64,000 nucleotides of DNA. It comes from Microbacterium sp. LWH13-1.2. GTDB taxonomy: Bacteria; Actinomycetota; Actinomycetes; Actinomycetales; Microbacteriaceae. The DNA lies in assembly GCF_038397735.1 (NCBI RefSeq), contig NZ_CP151635.1:3348001-3412000 (forward strand), in the 5' to 3' direction. The position numbers and the translations under genes are program-made. This document shows, in pieces, positions 50,203 to 59,449 of this stretch (position 1 is the stretch's first letter; each line of letters opens with the position of its first letter). The notes below the pieces were generated by a model, which saw nothing but the letters and a program-made list of their open reading frames with translations, was not told where the DNA came from and ran no database searches.

Positions 50203-52032
50203 TCAGAAGTTGTTGATCACGGAGGCGAACACGAGGTCGATCCGCTCGGCGTCGGAGGCGTCGAAGAGCTGGCCGCCCGTCACGTCTGCGATCCGCTGCA
50301 GCGCAGACGTGTCGGCGCCCTCTCCATACGCGATCGGGAATATACGCACGGGAGCGTCGTCACCGCCCTCCTTCGTGCTCTTGCCGATCTTTGCGATGAG
50401 CGAGTCGAGCGAGATGCTCGAGTCGGTGTCCTCGCCATCCGACAGGACGACGATCGCGTTGATGCGCCCTGGTTCCGCGCGCTCGCTCATCGCCTCGTAC
50501 GCGAGCAGGATCGAGTCGTAGAGCGGCGTGCCGTTGCGCTGCGCGTACCGGAGGTCGTCGAGCGAGGAGTCGAGCTTCTCACCGTCGGATCCGAGTGCAC
50601 TGACATCACGCAGAACCTGGATGCCCTCGCCCTCATCGGAGGAGATGCCGGTGGTGAAGGCCCAGACGCCGATCTCATCGGTCGAGCGGAAGTGGTTCAG
50701 GGTCGACTGCGCACCCTCGATCGCCCCGTCGAGGCGCGAGCGTCCGTCGCCGATCGGGTCGTCCATGGACCCTGAGATGTCGATGAGCTCGAGCACAGAT
50801 GAGGGCTTGCGCACCTGAGTCCACTGGTCGATGGCCGTCGAGATCACGTCGACCTCGGGCTTCGGCAGGGTGATGGCGGGCTGCGCGGGATCGACGCCGA
50901 ACTTCGCGGTGAACAGGTCGCCCAGCGGCACCGACTCGTCGAGCGGGCGGAACCCGTACTCGGGAAGGATCTTCTGCGCCGCGGTGGTCTGCACGAACTC
51001 GGCGAACGCCTCGCCCGCGGTGCGCTGCTCGGCGGTGACCCAGTCCGCACCGAGCACGGTGATCGGGTTGTCCGACCACATGGAGCCGCCGGCGGGATAG
51101 ACCGCCACGAGCTTCGTCTTCGGCGGGGTCAGGGTCTCACCCGGCTGCACGGTGTGCGAGTCGGGGTTTCCCTGGTTGTAGTTGAGCAGCGACGTCTCTT
51201 CCAGCGCGACGGCCGAGACGTAGGCCGAGCCGTTCGAGCCGTTCTGCGTCTCGTCGTAGAGCGTCGAGAGCACGTTGCCGGTCGTGTCGCCGTAGTGGAT
51301 GACGCACTCCTCGAACACGCGGGAGAAGTCGGCCGATGCCTCCACATCCGCCGAGGTGAGCCCCTCGGCCTTGCCTGTCGCCTCATAGGACTGCATGAGG
51401 ATCGTCGAGAGGCCCGTGGTGGAGGTGTTCGGGTTCGTCTTCGAGATCTTGAACGCACCCCAGATGTCCTTGCCGACGCTTCCCCATCCGGCGGGGTCCT
51501 GGCAGAGGTTCTCGAGGTCCGTGATGCTGATCGGGGTAGTGGGCCAGCCGAGCGCGGTGGCCATCGGCTCGGGCATGCCGAACACGACGGGCGTGCGGGT
51601 GAATGACTTCGGCTCGCCCACGAGGCCGGGCGACGCGGCTGCTGCGACGCGGTCGGTCCAGACGGTGGATGCCGGAGACCAGAGTGTCGGCCACAGCGAC
51701 CTGTCGTCGCTCGGCCAGTCGTCGCCCGAGGTCAGAAAGCGCGTCGCGTTGCCCGAGGAGACATTGGTCGGCCGCACCGTGGCGCAGGTCTCGAGCCCCT
51801 CGTGCTCGGGCGAGTCCTTGAACGCCTTTGCCAGCTCGTCGAGCATGTTGACCTTCTCCGACGAGGTCGCGACCGCGATGTGCGTGCAGCCGTCGTCGGG
51901 GAAGCCCTGTCCGCCGTCGCTCGTGGTGCCGTTCTCGCCGCCACCGACGGTGCAGGCGGTCAGAGCCAGGGCGACGATCGCCGCCATGGCGAGGGCGGCG
52001 GGTGTCCGTCGTGCGTTGCGGGGCGCGCTCAT
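50203..52032 (-). CDS. Lipoprotein fusing a solute-binding domain to a VWA domain
   Basis: A 609-residue lipoprotein (lipobox LTAC near residue 27). Residues about 50-390 have the fold pattern of an extracellular solute-binding protein (TSSEKVNMLDELAKAF, FVQTTAAQKILPEYGFRPL). Residues about 410-600 are a von Willebrand A domain with a complete MIDAS (DISGS, a downstream Thr and VVLSDGEDT). The combination suggests metal-dependent protein binding by a cell-surface protein rather than transport, since no permease is nearby. It is paired with the membrane protein after it. Confidence 0.85.
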   Translation of the reverse strand: MSAPRNARRTPAALAMAAIVALALTACTVGGGENGTTSDGGQGFPDDGCTHIAVATSSEKVNMLDELAKAFKDSPEHEGLETCATVRPTNVSSGNATRFLTSGDDWPSDDRSLWPTLWSPASTVWTDRVAAAASPGLVGEPKSFTRTPVVFGMPEPMATALGWPTTPISITDLENLCQDPAGWGSVGKDIWGAFKISKTNPNTSTTGLSTILMQSYEATGKAEGLTSADVEASADFSRVFEECVIHYGDTTGNVLSTLYDETQNGSNGSAYVSAVALEETSLLNYNQGNPDSHTVQPGETLTPPKTKLVAVYPAGGSMWSDNPITVLGADWVTAEQRTAGEAFAEFVQTTAAQKILPEYGFRPLDESVPLGDLFTAKFGVDPAQPAITLPKPEVDVISTAIDQWTQVRKPSSVLELIDISGSMDDPIGDGRSRLDGAIEGAQSTLNHFRSTDEIGVWAFTTGISSDEGEGIQVLRDVSALGSDGEKLDSSLDDLRYAQRNGTPLYDSILLAYEAMSERAEPGRINAIVVLSDGEDTDSSISLDSLIAKIGKSTKEGGDDAPVRIFPIAYGEGADTSALQRIADVTGGQLFDASDAERIDLVFASVINNF

Positions 52033-52077
52033 GCGCCTAGGCTACCCAGGTATCGCCCCCGCGATCACGGATCGGTC

Positions 52078-52145
52078 CGATCCTGTGACCCGCCCGATCT
52101 CGTGGCCAACCCGATCCGCGGACCTGCCCGATCCGGTGACCTGCG
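52078..52145. repeat. Four tandem 17-bp repeats in the divergent intergenic region
   Basis: Four adjacent copies of exactly 17 bases begin at 52078, 52095, 52112 and 52129. Each starts CGATC, and the consensus is close to CGATCCGGTGACCTGCC. They fill half of the 129 bases between the divergent starts of the VWA lipoprotein (52032) and fdhD (52162). An iteron-like operator array for one or both genes is a reasonable guess. Confidence 0.7.
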
Positions 52146-52161
52146 AGGTACGCTCGCTCGT

Positions 52162-53052
52162 GTGGGGCGGATCACGACGCGGAGACCGATTCTGAAGCTC
52201 ACCCTCGGCGAGGGTGCGAGCCGTCGCGCCGACACGCTGGCCGTCGAGGAGCCGCTGGAGATCCGCGTCGCGGGCTCGCCGCTCGCTGTCACGATGCGCA
52301 CTCCGGGGCACGACGTCGAACTGGCGGCCGGTTTTCTCGTGTCCGAGGGGATCATCGCGCAGGCATCCGACTTCCACTCGGCGATCCACTGCGGCGGCCC
52401 GGGCACCGGCGGCCAGGAGAACACCTACAACGTGCTCGACATCAGCCTCGCGCACGGAGTCGCGCTCCCTGAACCCGAGGCCGCGCGGCGTTTCTACACG
52501 ACCAGCTCCTGCGGGGTGTGCGGCAAGGCGAGCATCGATGCCGTGCGCACCGTGTCGCAGCATCCGATAGCCGAGGGCGACATGCGGATAGAGCCGGAGC
52601 AGATCGCGGCGTTCCCCGACCGGCTGCGCGCCGAGCAGGCCGCATTCGACAAGACCGGCGGCCTGCATGCGGCCGCGCTGTTCGACGCCGACACCGGCGA
52701 GATGCTCGTGCTGCGCGAAGACGTCGGTCGGCACAATGCGGTCGACAAGGTGGTGGGCTGGGCGCTGCTGAACGACAGGCTTCCCCTGCGCCGGCAGATC
52801 CTGCAGGTCTCGGGGCGGGCGAGCTTCGAGCTTGTACAGAAGGCGGCGATGGCCGGTATCCCGCTGCTGAGTGCCGTCTCTGCTCCGTCTTCGCTTGCCG
52901 CCGAGCTGGCTGACGAGTCGGGGGTGACGCTCGTCGGGTTCGTCCGAGGGCGATCGATGAACATCTACACGCACGCGCATCGGGTGCGTGTCGACGGCCT
53001 GGGGATCGGCGCATCCGAGCCCGCCGCGGAGGGAGCCAGCCATGCTCGATAG
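52162..53052 (+). CDS. fdhD: FdhD, sulphurtransferase for formate-dehydrogenase-type enzymes
   Basis: A 296-residue protein. The essential cysteine pair is in TTSSCGVCGKAS, and MTMRTPGHDVELAAGFL-like and REDVGRHNAVDKVVGWAL segments are family hallmarks. FdhD passes sulphur from a desulphurase to the molybdenum cofactor of its client. The start is GTG at 52162. It overlaps the oxidoreductase gene by 11 bases, so the client is almost certainly that protein. Confidence 0.93.
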   Translation: MGRITTRRPILKLTLGEGASRRADTLAVEEPLEIRVAGSPLAVTMRTPGHDVELAAGFLVSEGIIAQASDFHSAIHCGGPGTGGQENTYNVLDISLAHGVALPEPEAARRFYTTSSCGVCGKASIDAVRTVSQHPIAEGDMRIEPEQIAAFPDRLRAEQAAFDKTGGLHAAALFDADTGEMLVLREDVGRHNAVDKVVGWALLNDRLPLRRQILQVSGRASFELVQKAAMAGIPLLSAVSAPSSLAAELADESGVTLVGFVRGRSMNIYTHAHRVRVDGLGIGASEPAAEGASHAR

Positions 53053-55387
53053 CCAGGGAACCTCGGGCACCGCCTTCGGGCTGATGCCGGTCGAACCGCG
53101 CCAGGGCGGGTACGGCCCCCGCACCGATCGGTCGTGGTCGCGCAAGCCCTACGGCCACCCGGCCGCCGGGTGGGGTGCGGCGGTGTCGGTGGGGCGCGTG
53201 GTGCTGGATCAGCGCGAGCCGATCGCCGGTCCGCTCGCGATGCTGCAGATGAACCATCCCGTCTCGGGCTACGACTGCCCGGGCTGCGCGTGGCCGGACG
53301 ATCTCGGCAACCTCACGCTCGACATCTGCGAGAACGGCATCAAGCATGTGACGTGGGAGATGACGCGCAAGCGCGTCGACCGTCGCTTCTTCGCCGAGCA
53401 CACGGTCACCGAGCTCGCCACCTGGACGGATTTCGACCTCGAGGATCAGGGGCGCCTGACCGAGCCGATGACCTACGACGCGGTCACCGATCACTATGTG
53501 CCGATCTCGTGGGACGACGCGTTCGCGCTCGTCGGCGACGAGCTGCAGAGCCTCGAAAGCCCCGACGAGGCGGCCTTCTACACATCGGGCCGACTCAGCA
53601 ATGAGGCCACGTTCCTGTACCAGCTGATGGTGCGGGAATACGGCACGAACAACCTGCCCGACTGCTCGAACATGTGCCACGAGGCCTCGGGCCGGGCGCT
53701 CAAGGCGTCGATCGCCACGGGCAAGGGCACGGTCGACATGCACGACTGGGACGACTGCGACGCCCTCTTCGTGCTCGGCGTGAACGCGGCATCCAATGCT
53801 CCGCGCATGCTCACGGCGCTGGCGGATGCCGTGAAGCGCGGCGCCCAGGTCGTGCACGTCAACCCGCTCGTCGAGGCCGGCGCCACCCGCACGATCGTGC
53901 CGCACGACTTCGTCGACATGGCGCGCTTCAAGGCGACCGGCACGAGCACCATGAACCTGCAGGTGCGCCCCGGTGGCGACCTCGCGCTGATCCGCGGCAT
54001 GTCGAAGGTGGTCTTCGAGGCCGCCGCCGTCGACCCGTCGGTTCTCGACACCGAGTTCCTGGGTGCTCTGACCCGGGGCGTGGAGGAGTACCGCGCGCTG
54101 GTCGAGGCGACGCCGTGGGCAGACCTGGTCACGCAGTCGGGGCTGACGCAGGAGCAGATCCGCGCAGCCGCGGCCGTGTACCTGACCGCGGAGCGCACGA
54201 TCATCAGCTGGTGCCTCGGCGTCAGCCAGCATGAGCACGGCGTCGACACCGTGCGCGAGATCGTCAATCTGCTGCTTCTGCGGGGCAACATCGGCCGCCA
54301 GGGTGCGGGGCCCTCACCGATCCGAGGCCATAGCAATGTGCAGGGCAATCGCACCTGCGGCATCGATCACCGGCCGACGGATGCCTGGCTCGATCGCCTC
54401 GCCGAGGTCTGCCGCATCGATCCGCCGCGGCATCCGGGGCTCGACACCGTCCGCACCATCGAGGCGATGCATGACGGACGCGTGAAGGTGTTCGTCGGCA
54501 TGGGCGGCAACTTCGTGCTCGCGGCCCCCGACACCCCGTTCACGGCGCAGGGGCTCGAGAAGTGCCGCCTCACCGTGCAGGTGAGCACCAAGCTCAACCG
54601 CAGCCACCTCGTGCACGGCGAGAAGGCGCTGATCCTGCCCTGTCTCGGCCGCACCGAGCGCGACCAGCAGACAGAGGGTCCGCAGGGTGTCACGGTCGAG
54701 GATGCGATGAGCATGGTGCACCTCTCGATGGGGCGCAAGCAGCCGGCATCCGCATATCTGAGGTCGGAGCCGGCGATCATCGCCGGGATGGCCAAGGCGA
54801 CGCTGCCCCACACGGCCACGCCCTGGGATTGGTACGTCGGAGACTACGCCCGCATCCGCGACGTGATGGCGAAGGTGCTGCCCGGGTTCGAGGGGTTCAA
54901 CGAGCTCGTGAGCGACAGGCACGGATTCCGGATCCCGCAGCCGGCCAGGGAACGGGTGTTCCAGACGCCGTCGGGCCGTGCGGAGTTCTCGCACGCACCG
55001 CTGCCCGACGTCATCCCGGAGTCGGCCGAGACCCTGGTGCTGCAGACCGTCCGATCGCACGACCAGTGGAACACGACGATCTACTCGAACGACGATCGCT
55101 ACCGCGGGGTGAAGAACCTCCGTGAACTCGTGTTCCTGCACGAGGACGACATGCGCGACCGCGGGCTCGTCGAGGGCGACCTCGTCGACATCGTCTCGAC
55201 CTCGAAGGACGGCTCGACGCGGATGCTGACCGCGTTCCGTGCCGTGCCCTACGACCTTCCGCGCGGCAGCGCCGCCGGCTACATGCCCGAGATGAACGTG
55301 CTGATCGGCCGCAAGGACTTCAGCGTGCAGAGCGACCAGCCGCTGATGAAGAGCATCCAGGTGACGGTCTCGCGCACCGGTTCGTGA
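53042..55387 (+). CDS. FdhF/YdeP-type molybdopterin oxidoreductase
   Basis: A 781-residue molybdenum-cofactor protein starting MLDSQGTSGTAFG, with AGGGAG upstream. The segment GYDCPGCAWPDD, then FYTSGRLSNEA and LPDCSNMCHEASG are typical of the YdeP branch of formate-dehydrogenase-like proteins. The C-terminal molydop-binding domain (TVRSHDQWNTT) is present. The cysteines are fewer than in true formate dehydrogenases with a 4Fe-4S cluster. The physiological substrate is unknown; acid-resistance roles are reported for YdeP. Confidence 0.9.
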   Translation: MLDSQGTSGTAFGLMPVEPRQGGYGPRTDRSWSRKPYGHPAAGWGAAVSVGRVVLDQREPIAGPLAMLQMNHPVSGYDCPGCAWPDDLGNLTLDICENGIKHVTWEMTRKRVDRRFFAEHTVTELATWTDFDLEDQGRLTEPMTYDAVTDHYVPISWDDAFALVGDELQSLESPDEAAFYTSGRLSNEATFLYQLMVREYGTNNLPDCSNMCHEASGRALKASIATGKGTVDMHDWDDCDALFVLGVNAASNAPRMLTALADAVKRGAQVVHVNPLVEAGATRTIVPHDFVDMARFKATGTSTMNLQVRPGGDLALIRGMSKVVFEAAAVDPSVLDTEFLGALTRGVEEYRALVEATPWADLVTQSGLTQEQIRAAAAVYLTAERTIISWCLGVSQHEHGVDTVREIVNLLLLRGNIGRQGAGPSPIRGHSNVQGNRTCGIDHRPTDAWLDRLAEVCRIDPPRHPGLDTVRTIEAMHDGRVKVFVGMGGNFVLAAPDTPFTAQGLEKCRLTVQVSTKLNRSHLVHGEKALILPCLGRTERDQQTEGPQGVTVEDAMSMVHLSMGRKQPASAYLRSEPAIIAGMAKATLPHTATPWDWYVGDYARIRDVMAKVLPGFEGFNELVSDRHGFRIPQPARERVFQTPSGRAEFSHAPLPDVIPESAETLVLQTVRSHDQWNTTIYSNDDRYRGVKNLRELVFLHEDDMRDRGLVEGDLVDIVSTSKDGSTRMLTAFRAVPYDLPRGSAAGYMPEMNVLIGRKDFSVQSDQPLMKSIQVTVSRTGS

Positions 55388-55433
55388 CCGCGATCGCCGC
55401 GGGCTGATCCCGGTTCGGCGAATCCTGCCGTGG

Positions 55434-56387
55434 TCAGGCGCCGCTGTCGGGGGTGGTCGCGAGCAGCGCGGGCTCCTCGACCGCGAAGTCGATGGAAGCG
55501 ATGTGCATCTGTCGCTCGGAGTGATCCGCATTCCATGCGTGGAACGCGATGCGGTCGCCCCCGTCGGGCCCGACGACGAGCGAGTTGTGACCCGGGCCGA
55601 TCAGCGAGGCACCCGACGAGAGAAGGGGAGGCGCCGTCGGCGGTGCGGCGACCCACGGGCCGAGCGGGCTCCCTGACGACGCCCAGGACACCGCGTAGCC
55701 GGGCCCCGTCCATGCGCCGCCGGAGAACGTCATCCAGTACCTGCCCTGCCTGCGCACCACCGCCGGACCTTCGAGCGTGTGCCAGTCGAAGGTCTCGCCG
55801 TACATCGGGCGTTCTCGTTCGTAGATCTGCCAATCGGCGTAGGGCTCGAGCACGCCCTGCGTGTCGTCGAGCTGCGCCGGCCCGGGCAGGCGGGCGACAG
55901 CGAGATGCGTGCCGGGTCGCTCCGCGTCGAGCACGTCACGCGCGAAGTACAGGTACCACTGCCCGTCAGCGTCGTGGAACGGGTGCGGATCGATCGCGAA
56001 GGTCTCGTGAGGCGTGAGATCGACACCCAGATCGTGGAATGGACCCGTCGGCTCGGCCGCGCGGGCGACGCGCAGGTGATGACCGCTGATGCCGTGCCCG
56101 ACGGAGTAGTACATCCACCACGAGCCGTCGCGGAAGCAGACCTCCGGCGCCCAGTACTCGTCTCCCTTCTCGGAGTCGAGCCGCATGAGCGCCAGACCGG
56201 CACTGCGCCACGTCTCGAGATCGTTCGAGAGCAGGACCTCGATGACTCCCGCGGTCGACGTCGCCCTCGGGTTCGTCCCGTACGCCGCGTAGGTGTCGTC
56301 GGGCAGACGCAGCACGAAGGGGTCGGCGAAGTAGCCGGGATGCACGGGGCGATGCCCGGCCCCGTCGGCCCGCCCCCGGACGCTCAC
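55434..56387 (-). CDS. Glycoside hydrolase family 43-like protein
   Basis: A 317-residue five-bladed beta-propeller hydrolase. The catalytic triad is visible: Asp in GYFADPFVLR (base), Asp in FAIDPHPFH (pKa modulator) and Glu in TLEGPAVV (acid). No signal peptide, so it acts inside the cell. The GTG start at 56387 overlaps the GH2 stop by 4 bases; a second GTG 14 codons later is possible. GH43 members cleave arabinose- or xylose-containing glycans. Confidence 0.85.
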   Translation of the reverse strand: MSVRGRADGAGHRPVHPGYFADPFVLRLPDDTYAAYGTNPRATSTAGVIEVLLSNDLETWRSAGLALMRLDSEKGDEYWAPEVCFRDGSWWMYYSVGHGISGHHLRVARAAEPTGPFHDLGVDLTPHETFAIDPHPFHDADGQWYLYFARDVLDAERPGTHLAVARLPGPAQLDDTQGVLEPYADWQIYERERPMYGETFDWHTLEGPAVVRRQGRYWMTFSGGAWTGPGYAVSWASSGSPLGPWVAAPPTAPPLLSSGASLIGPGHNSLVVGPDGGDRIAFHAWNADHSERQMHIASIDFAVEEPALLATTPDSGA

Positions 56388-58222
56388 TCCCACGGCTGGG
56401 ATCCTCTCGGACCGACCATGATCGCGCGCAGCTCGTCCACGGGGAGCTTGGGGACCCGGTCGGCGCCGACGAGGCCGTTGGTCTCCTGCAGGGTGTCGGT
56501 GAGCTGCGTGTAGCAGTACCCGGCGAGGGCGGTGCTGTCGTGGATACCGTCCATCAGCGAGTTCAGTCGGTCGCGGAAGTCGCTGTCGGAGCTGGCGCTC
56601 GTGTAGCCCCAGGCATGGTCGGTGCGGTGCACGTCGAACGAGATGCCGCCGAACTCCGTGAGCATCACCGGCGCATCGTCGACGTCGCCTGTGAGCACGA
56701 GTCGTCTGCCCGCGGGCCCGACGCCGGTGATCATCTCGTCGATGGCGGCGCGGTCCTTGTATCGGACGCCCATCACCTCGCCGTCGCCCTCGTAGTCGTG
56801 GATGGCCACGATGTCGGTGGCGGCCTGCTCCCACCCGTCGTTCGACACGACAGGGCGAGTGGGATCGAGGGCCTTCGTCAGGTGCACGAGCGCCAGAGCG
56901 TGATGCAGCATGCGGCTGTCGTGCGCGATGTGCTGCACGCCCCAGCTCTCGTTCAGCGGCACCCAGGTGACGATGGAGGGATGCGAGACGTCGCGGTGGA
57001 CGACCTCCATCCACTCGCGCACCGTGCGCTCGACGGCCGTCGGTGTGAAGGAGAAGACGGCGGGCGCCTCTGCCCAGATCATGAGCCCGAGCCGGTCGGC
57101 CCAGAAGAGGAACCGCGGGTCCTCGAACTTCTGGTGCACCCGGGCGGCGTTGAACCCGAGTTCCTTGATGAGCTCGACCTCTTGGCGCAGGGCGTGCGCC
57201 GACGGGGCGGCGAGATGGGTGTCCGGCCAATATCCCTGGCTGAGGACGGAACGGACGAACCGCGGCTTGTCGTTGAGCAGGAAGCAGCGCCGATCGACGC
57301 TCGTCGAACGAAGCCCGAGGTACGACGACACGGTGTCCAGGGGTGCCCCGTCATCCGATGTCCGGATGACGGCGTCGATGAGCCGCGGGTTCTCCGGCGA
57401 CCACACCAGCTCTTCGTACGCTTGTCCGTTCGCCTGGCTCGGAATCGGGATGTCGATCTCGATCTCGGATTCGCGAGCGAGAGTCGAGGCGCGTGCCAGC
57501 AGGGTGTCACCATGACGCAGTTCGACGTCGACCACGCACTCGGATGCCGGCGTGGTGGTGAGACCGATGCGCGCATGCACGCGTCCTGACGGCAGATCCG
57601 CGCGCCAGTGGATCCACTCGATCGCCGGGCCGGCGGGTACGGATTCGAGCCAGACGGGCTGCCAGATTCCGCTCGTCCGGTGGTACCAGATCGCATGGGG
57701 CTCGTCGCGCCAGTCCTGCTTGCCGCGGGGCTGGGCGACATCCGTCGCCCGGTCCTCGACCCGCACCACGACATGGCCCCCGCCGTCTCGCTCGAGAGCG
57801 TCGGTGATGTCGACCGCGAACGGCGTGTGCCCGCCTTCGTGCGAGCCGACCCGCTGCCCGTCGACCCAGACGACGGCGCGGTAGTCCACTGCCCCGAAGC
57901 GGAGGATCAGTCGGCGCCCGTCACGATGCCCCGCGGCCAGCACCTCGTCGCGCGTGAGTGCGCGGTGGTACCACAGCGCCGTGTGCGGACGGGGGTCGCC
58001 GATTCCCGACGCCGACGACTCGGGCGGGAAGGGCACCACGATCGAGGCGTCGAAAGAGGGATTCGCGAACCACCTCTCTCGGATGCCGCGGTCGTCGTCG
58101 TCGACGGCGAAGCCCCACCGGCCGGTCAGGTCGCTCCACTCGCTCCGGACCAGCTGAGGGCGCGGGTAGGTTCCGTCCCCCTGGCTCGCGATGGGCGGGA
58201 GTGGCGGATCGATTCTCAGCAT
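56384..58222 (-). CDS. Glycoside hydrolase family 2 protein
   Basis: About 612 residues, with the GH2 sugar-binding jelly roll (TALWYHRALTRDE), immunoglobulin-like middle domain and TIM barrel. The acid/base Glu is in VPLNESWG and the nucleophile Glu in MLTEFGGISF. No signal peptide. ATGs at 58234 and 58222 are both possible; I use 58222 because the family N-terminus fits and the first ATG abuts the operator. Specificity (galactoside, glucuronide or other) is not decidable. Confidence 0.88.
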   Translation of the reverse strand: MLRIDPPLPPIASQGDGTYPRPQLVRSEWSDLTGRWGFAVDDDDRGIRERWFANPSFDASIVVPFPPESSASGIGDPRPHTALWYHRALTRDEVLAAGHRDGRRLILRFGAVDYRAVVWVDGQRVGSHEGGHTPFAVDITDALERDGGGHVVVRVEDRATDVAQPRGKQDWRDEPHAIWYHRTSGIWQPVWLESVPAGPAIEWIHWRADLPSGRVHARIGLTTTPASECVVDVELRHGDTLLARASTLARESEIEIDIPIPSQANGQAYEELVWSPENPRLIDAVIRTSDDGAPLDTVSSYLGLRSTSVDRRCFLLNDKPRFVRSVLSQGYWPDTHLAAPSAHALRQEVELIKELGFNAARVHQKFEDPRFLFWADRLGLMIWAEAPAVFSFTPTAVERTVREWMEVVHRDVSHPSIVTWVPLNESWGVQHIAHDSRMLHHALALVHLTKALDPTRPVVSNDGWEQAATDIVAIHDYEGDGEVMGVRYKDRAAIDEMITGVGPAGRRLVLTGDVDDAPVMLTEFGGISFDVHRTDHAWGYTSASSDSDFRDRLNSLMDGIHDSTALAGYCYTQLTDTLQETNGLVGADRVPKLPVDELRAIMVGPRGSQPWE

Positions 58223-58241
58223 GCAGTCCAGCATGCATGAT

Positions 58242-58258
58242 TTATGCAGCGCTGTAAA
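58242..58258. promoter_or_regulatory. LacI-type operator before the GH2 gene
   Basis: The palindromic core CAGCGCTG sits in ATGCAGCGCTGTAAA, 20-40 bases before the GH2 start and beside the 3' end of the LacI-type gene. The 11 bases AGCGCTGTAAA recur exactly in the promoter of the ABC transporter operon at 59368-59378, so both arms are probably controlled by the regulator encoded between them. Confidence 0.7.
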
Positions 58259-58297
58259 CCACGCGGAATTCGAGTCCGAGCGCGACATGCGGCCCGA

Positions 58298-59308
58298 TCA
58301 CGGAGCGGACGGCGCGCTCTCGCGGACGGCCAGCCGGTAGCCGACCAGCTCGTGGCGTCCGGCCTCGGAGAACCCGGAGATCCGCTCCGTGAGCATCTCG
58401 ACGGCCCGGCGGGCGAGCTCGTGCAGATCGGGGGCGATGGTGGTGAGGCTCGGGAAGGTCACCCGGCTCAGCTCGATGTCGTCCCAGCCGGTGACGGCGA
58501 CGTCGTCGGGAATGCGGCGACCGCGCTCGTGCAGCGCGCGCAGGGCGCCGATCGCGGCGAGGTCGTCGCGGCAGACGAGGCCGTCGAAGTCGGCACCGGC
58601 GTCGAGCGCGCGCCCGACGCCCTCGACCGCTCCGGACGGCGAGATCTCTCGGCTGGGGAACAGCAGGAGGGGGTCGGGTCGCAGGCCCGCATCCTCCAGG
58701 GCCTGCTGATAGCCCGCGATGCGCTGCAGCGAGGTCGACGACATCTCGTGCGTCTCGTGGCCGGCGAAGCCGATCCGCTGCCTCCCCAGCGACACCAGGT
58801 GCGCAGTGGCGGTACGAGCGGCTTCGAAGTTGTCGATCATGACGCGATCCACAGGGAGGGGTGCGGCCCCTTCTCCGAGGATCACCATCGGCAGGTCGCT
58901 GCGGTGGCGCGAGATCTCGGCCGACGACATCGCGGAAGGCTGGAACAGGATGCCGTCGACCATCCCGGACTCGGAGCTGGTGAGCACGGCGCGCTCGCCC
59001 TCCAGCGTCCCGTCGGTCTCCTCGAGCAGCACCCGGTAGCCCGCCTCGCCGGCCGCCGCCGAGACGGCGCGGGAGAGCTCGGCGAAGTACGGAAGGGCGA
59101 CGTTCGCGAAGGCGAGTGCCAGCAGACCTGTCCGGCCGGTCGCGAGGCGTCTGCCCATGAGGTTGGGGCGGTAGTCCAGCTCGTCGATCGCGCGCTGCAC
59201 GCGTTCGCGCGTCGATGCGCTCACGTGCTCGTACCCGCGCACCACATTCGACACGGTCTTCATCGAGACGCCGGCGAGCTCCGCGACGTCCTGCAAGCGC
59301 ACACCCAT
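58298..59308 (-). CDS. LacI-family regulator of the glycan locus
   Basis: A 336-residue LacI/GalR protein. The helix-turn-helix reads VRLQDVAELAGVSMKTVSNVV, and the hinge helix RPNLMGRRLATGRTG is followed by the periplasmic-binding-protein fold. It lies between the GH2/GH43 genes (same strand, downstream) and the divergent sugar importer. AGCGCT operators lie on both sides of it. Confidence 0.93.
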   Translation of the reverse strand: MGVRLQDVAELAGVSMKTVSNVVRGYEHVSASTRERVQRAIDELDYRPNLMGRRLATGRTGLLALAFANVALPYFAELSRAVSAAAGEAGYRVLLEETDGTLEGERAVLTSSESGMVDGILFQPSAMSSAEISRHRSDLPMVILGEGAAPLPVDRVMIDNFEAARTATAHLVSLGRQRIGFAGHETHEMSSTSLQRIAGYQQALEDAGLRPDPLLLFPSREISPSGAVEGVGRALDAGADFDGLVCRDDLAAIGALRALHERGRRIPDDVAVTGWDDIELSRVTFPSLTTIAPDLHELARRAVEMLTERISGFSEAGRHELVGYRLAVRESAPSAP

Positions 59309-59351
59309 GCGGTCTCCAATTGGTCGCTACGTCGTCAACCGCGATACTACC

Positions 59352-59380
59352 TTGACAACAAAATTCTAGCGCTGTAAATT
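59352..59380 (+). promoter_or_regulatory. Consensus-like promoter with embedded LacI operator
   Basis: TTGACA (59352-59357), a 17-base spacer and TAAATT (59375-59380) form a good sigma-70 type promoter. The AGCGCT-centred operator (59368-59373, with AGCGCTGTAAA running to 59378) overlaps the spacer and the -10 box. Binding of the LacI protein here would shut off the importer operon. Confidence 0.75.
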
Positions 59381-59449
59381 GCGAGCACGGCTGGGGTATC
59401 CGGTCATCCCGCTCCGGTGCGCCGGAGTCACTCAAAGGAGAGCAATCAC

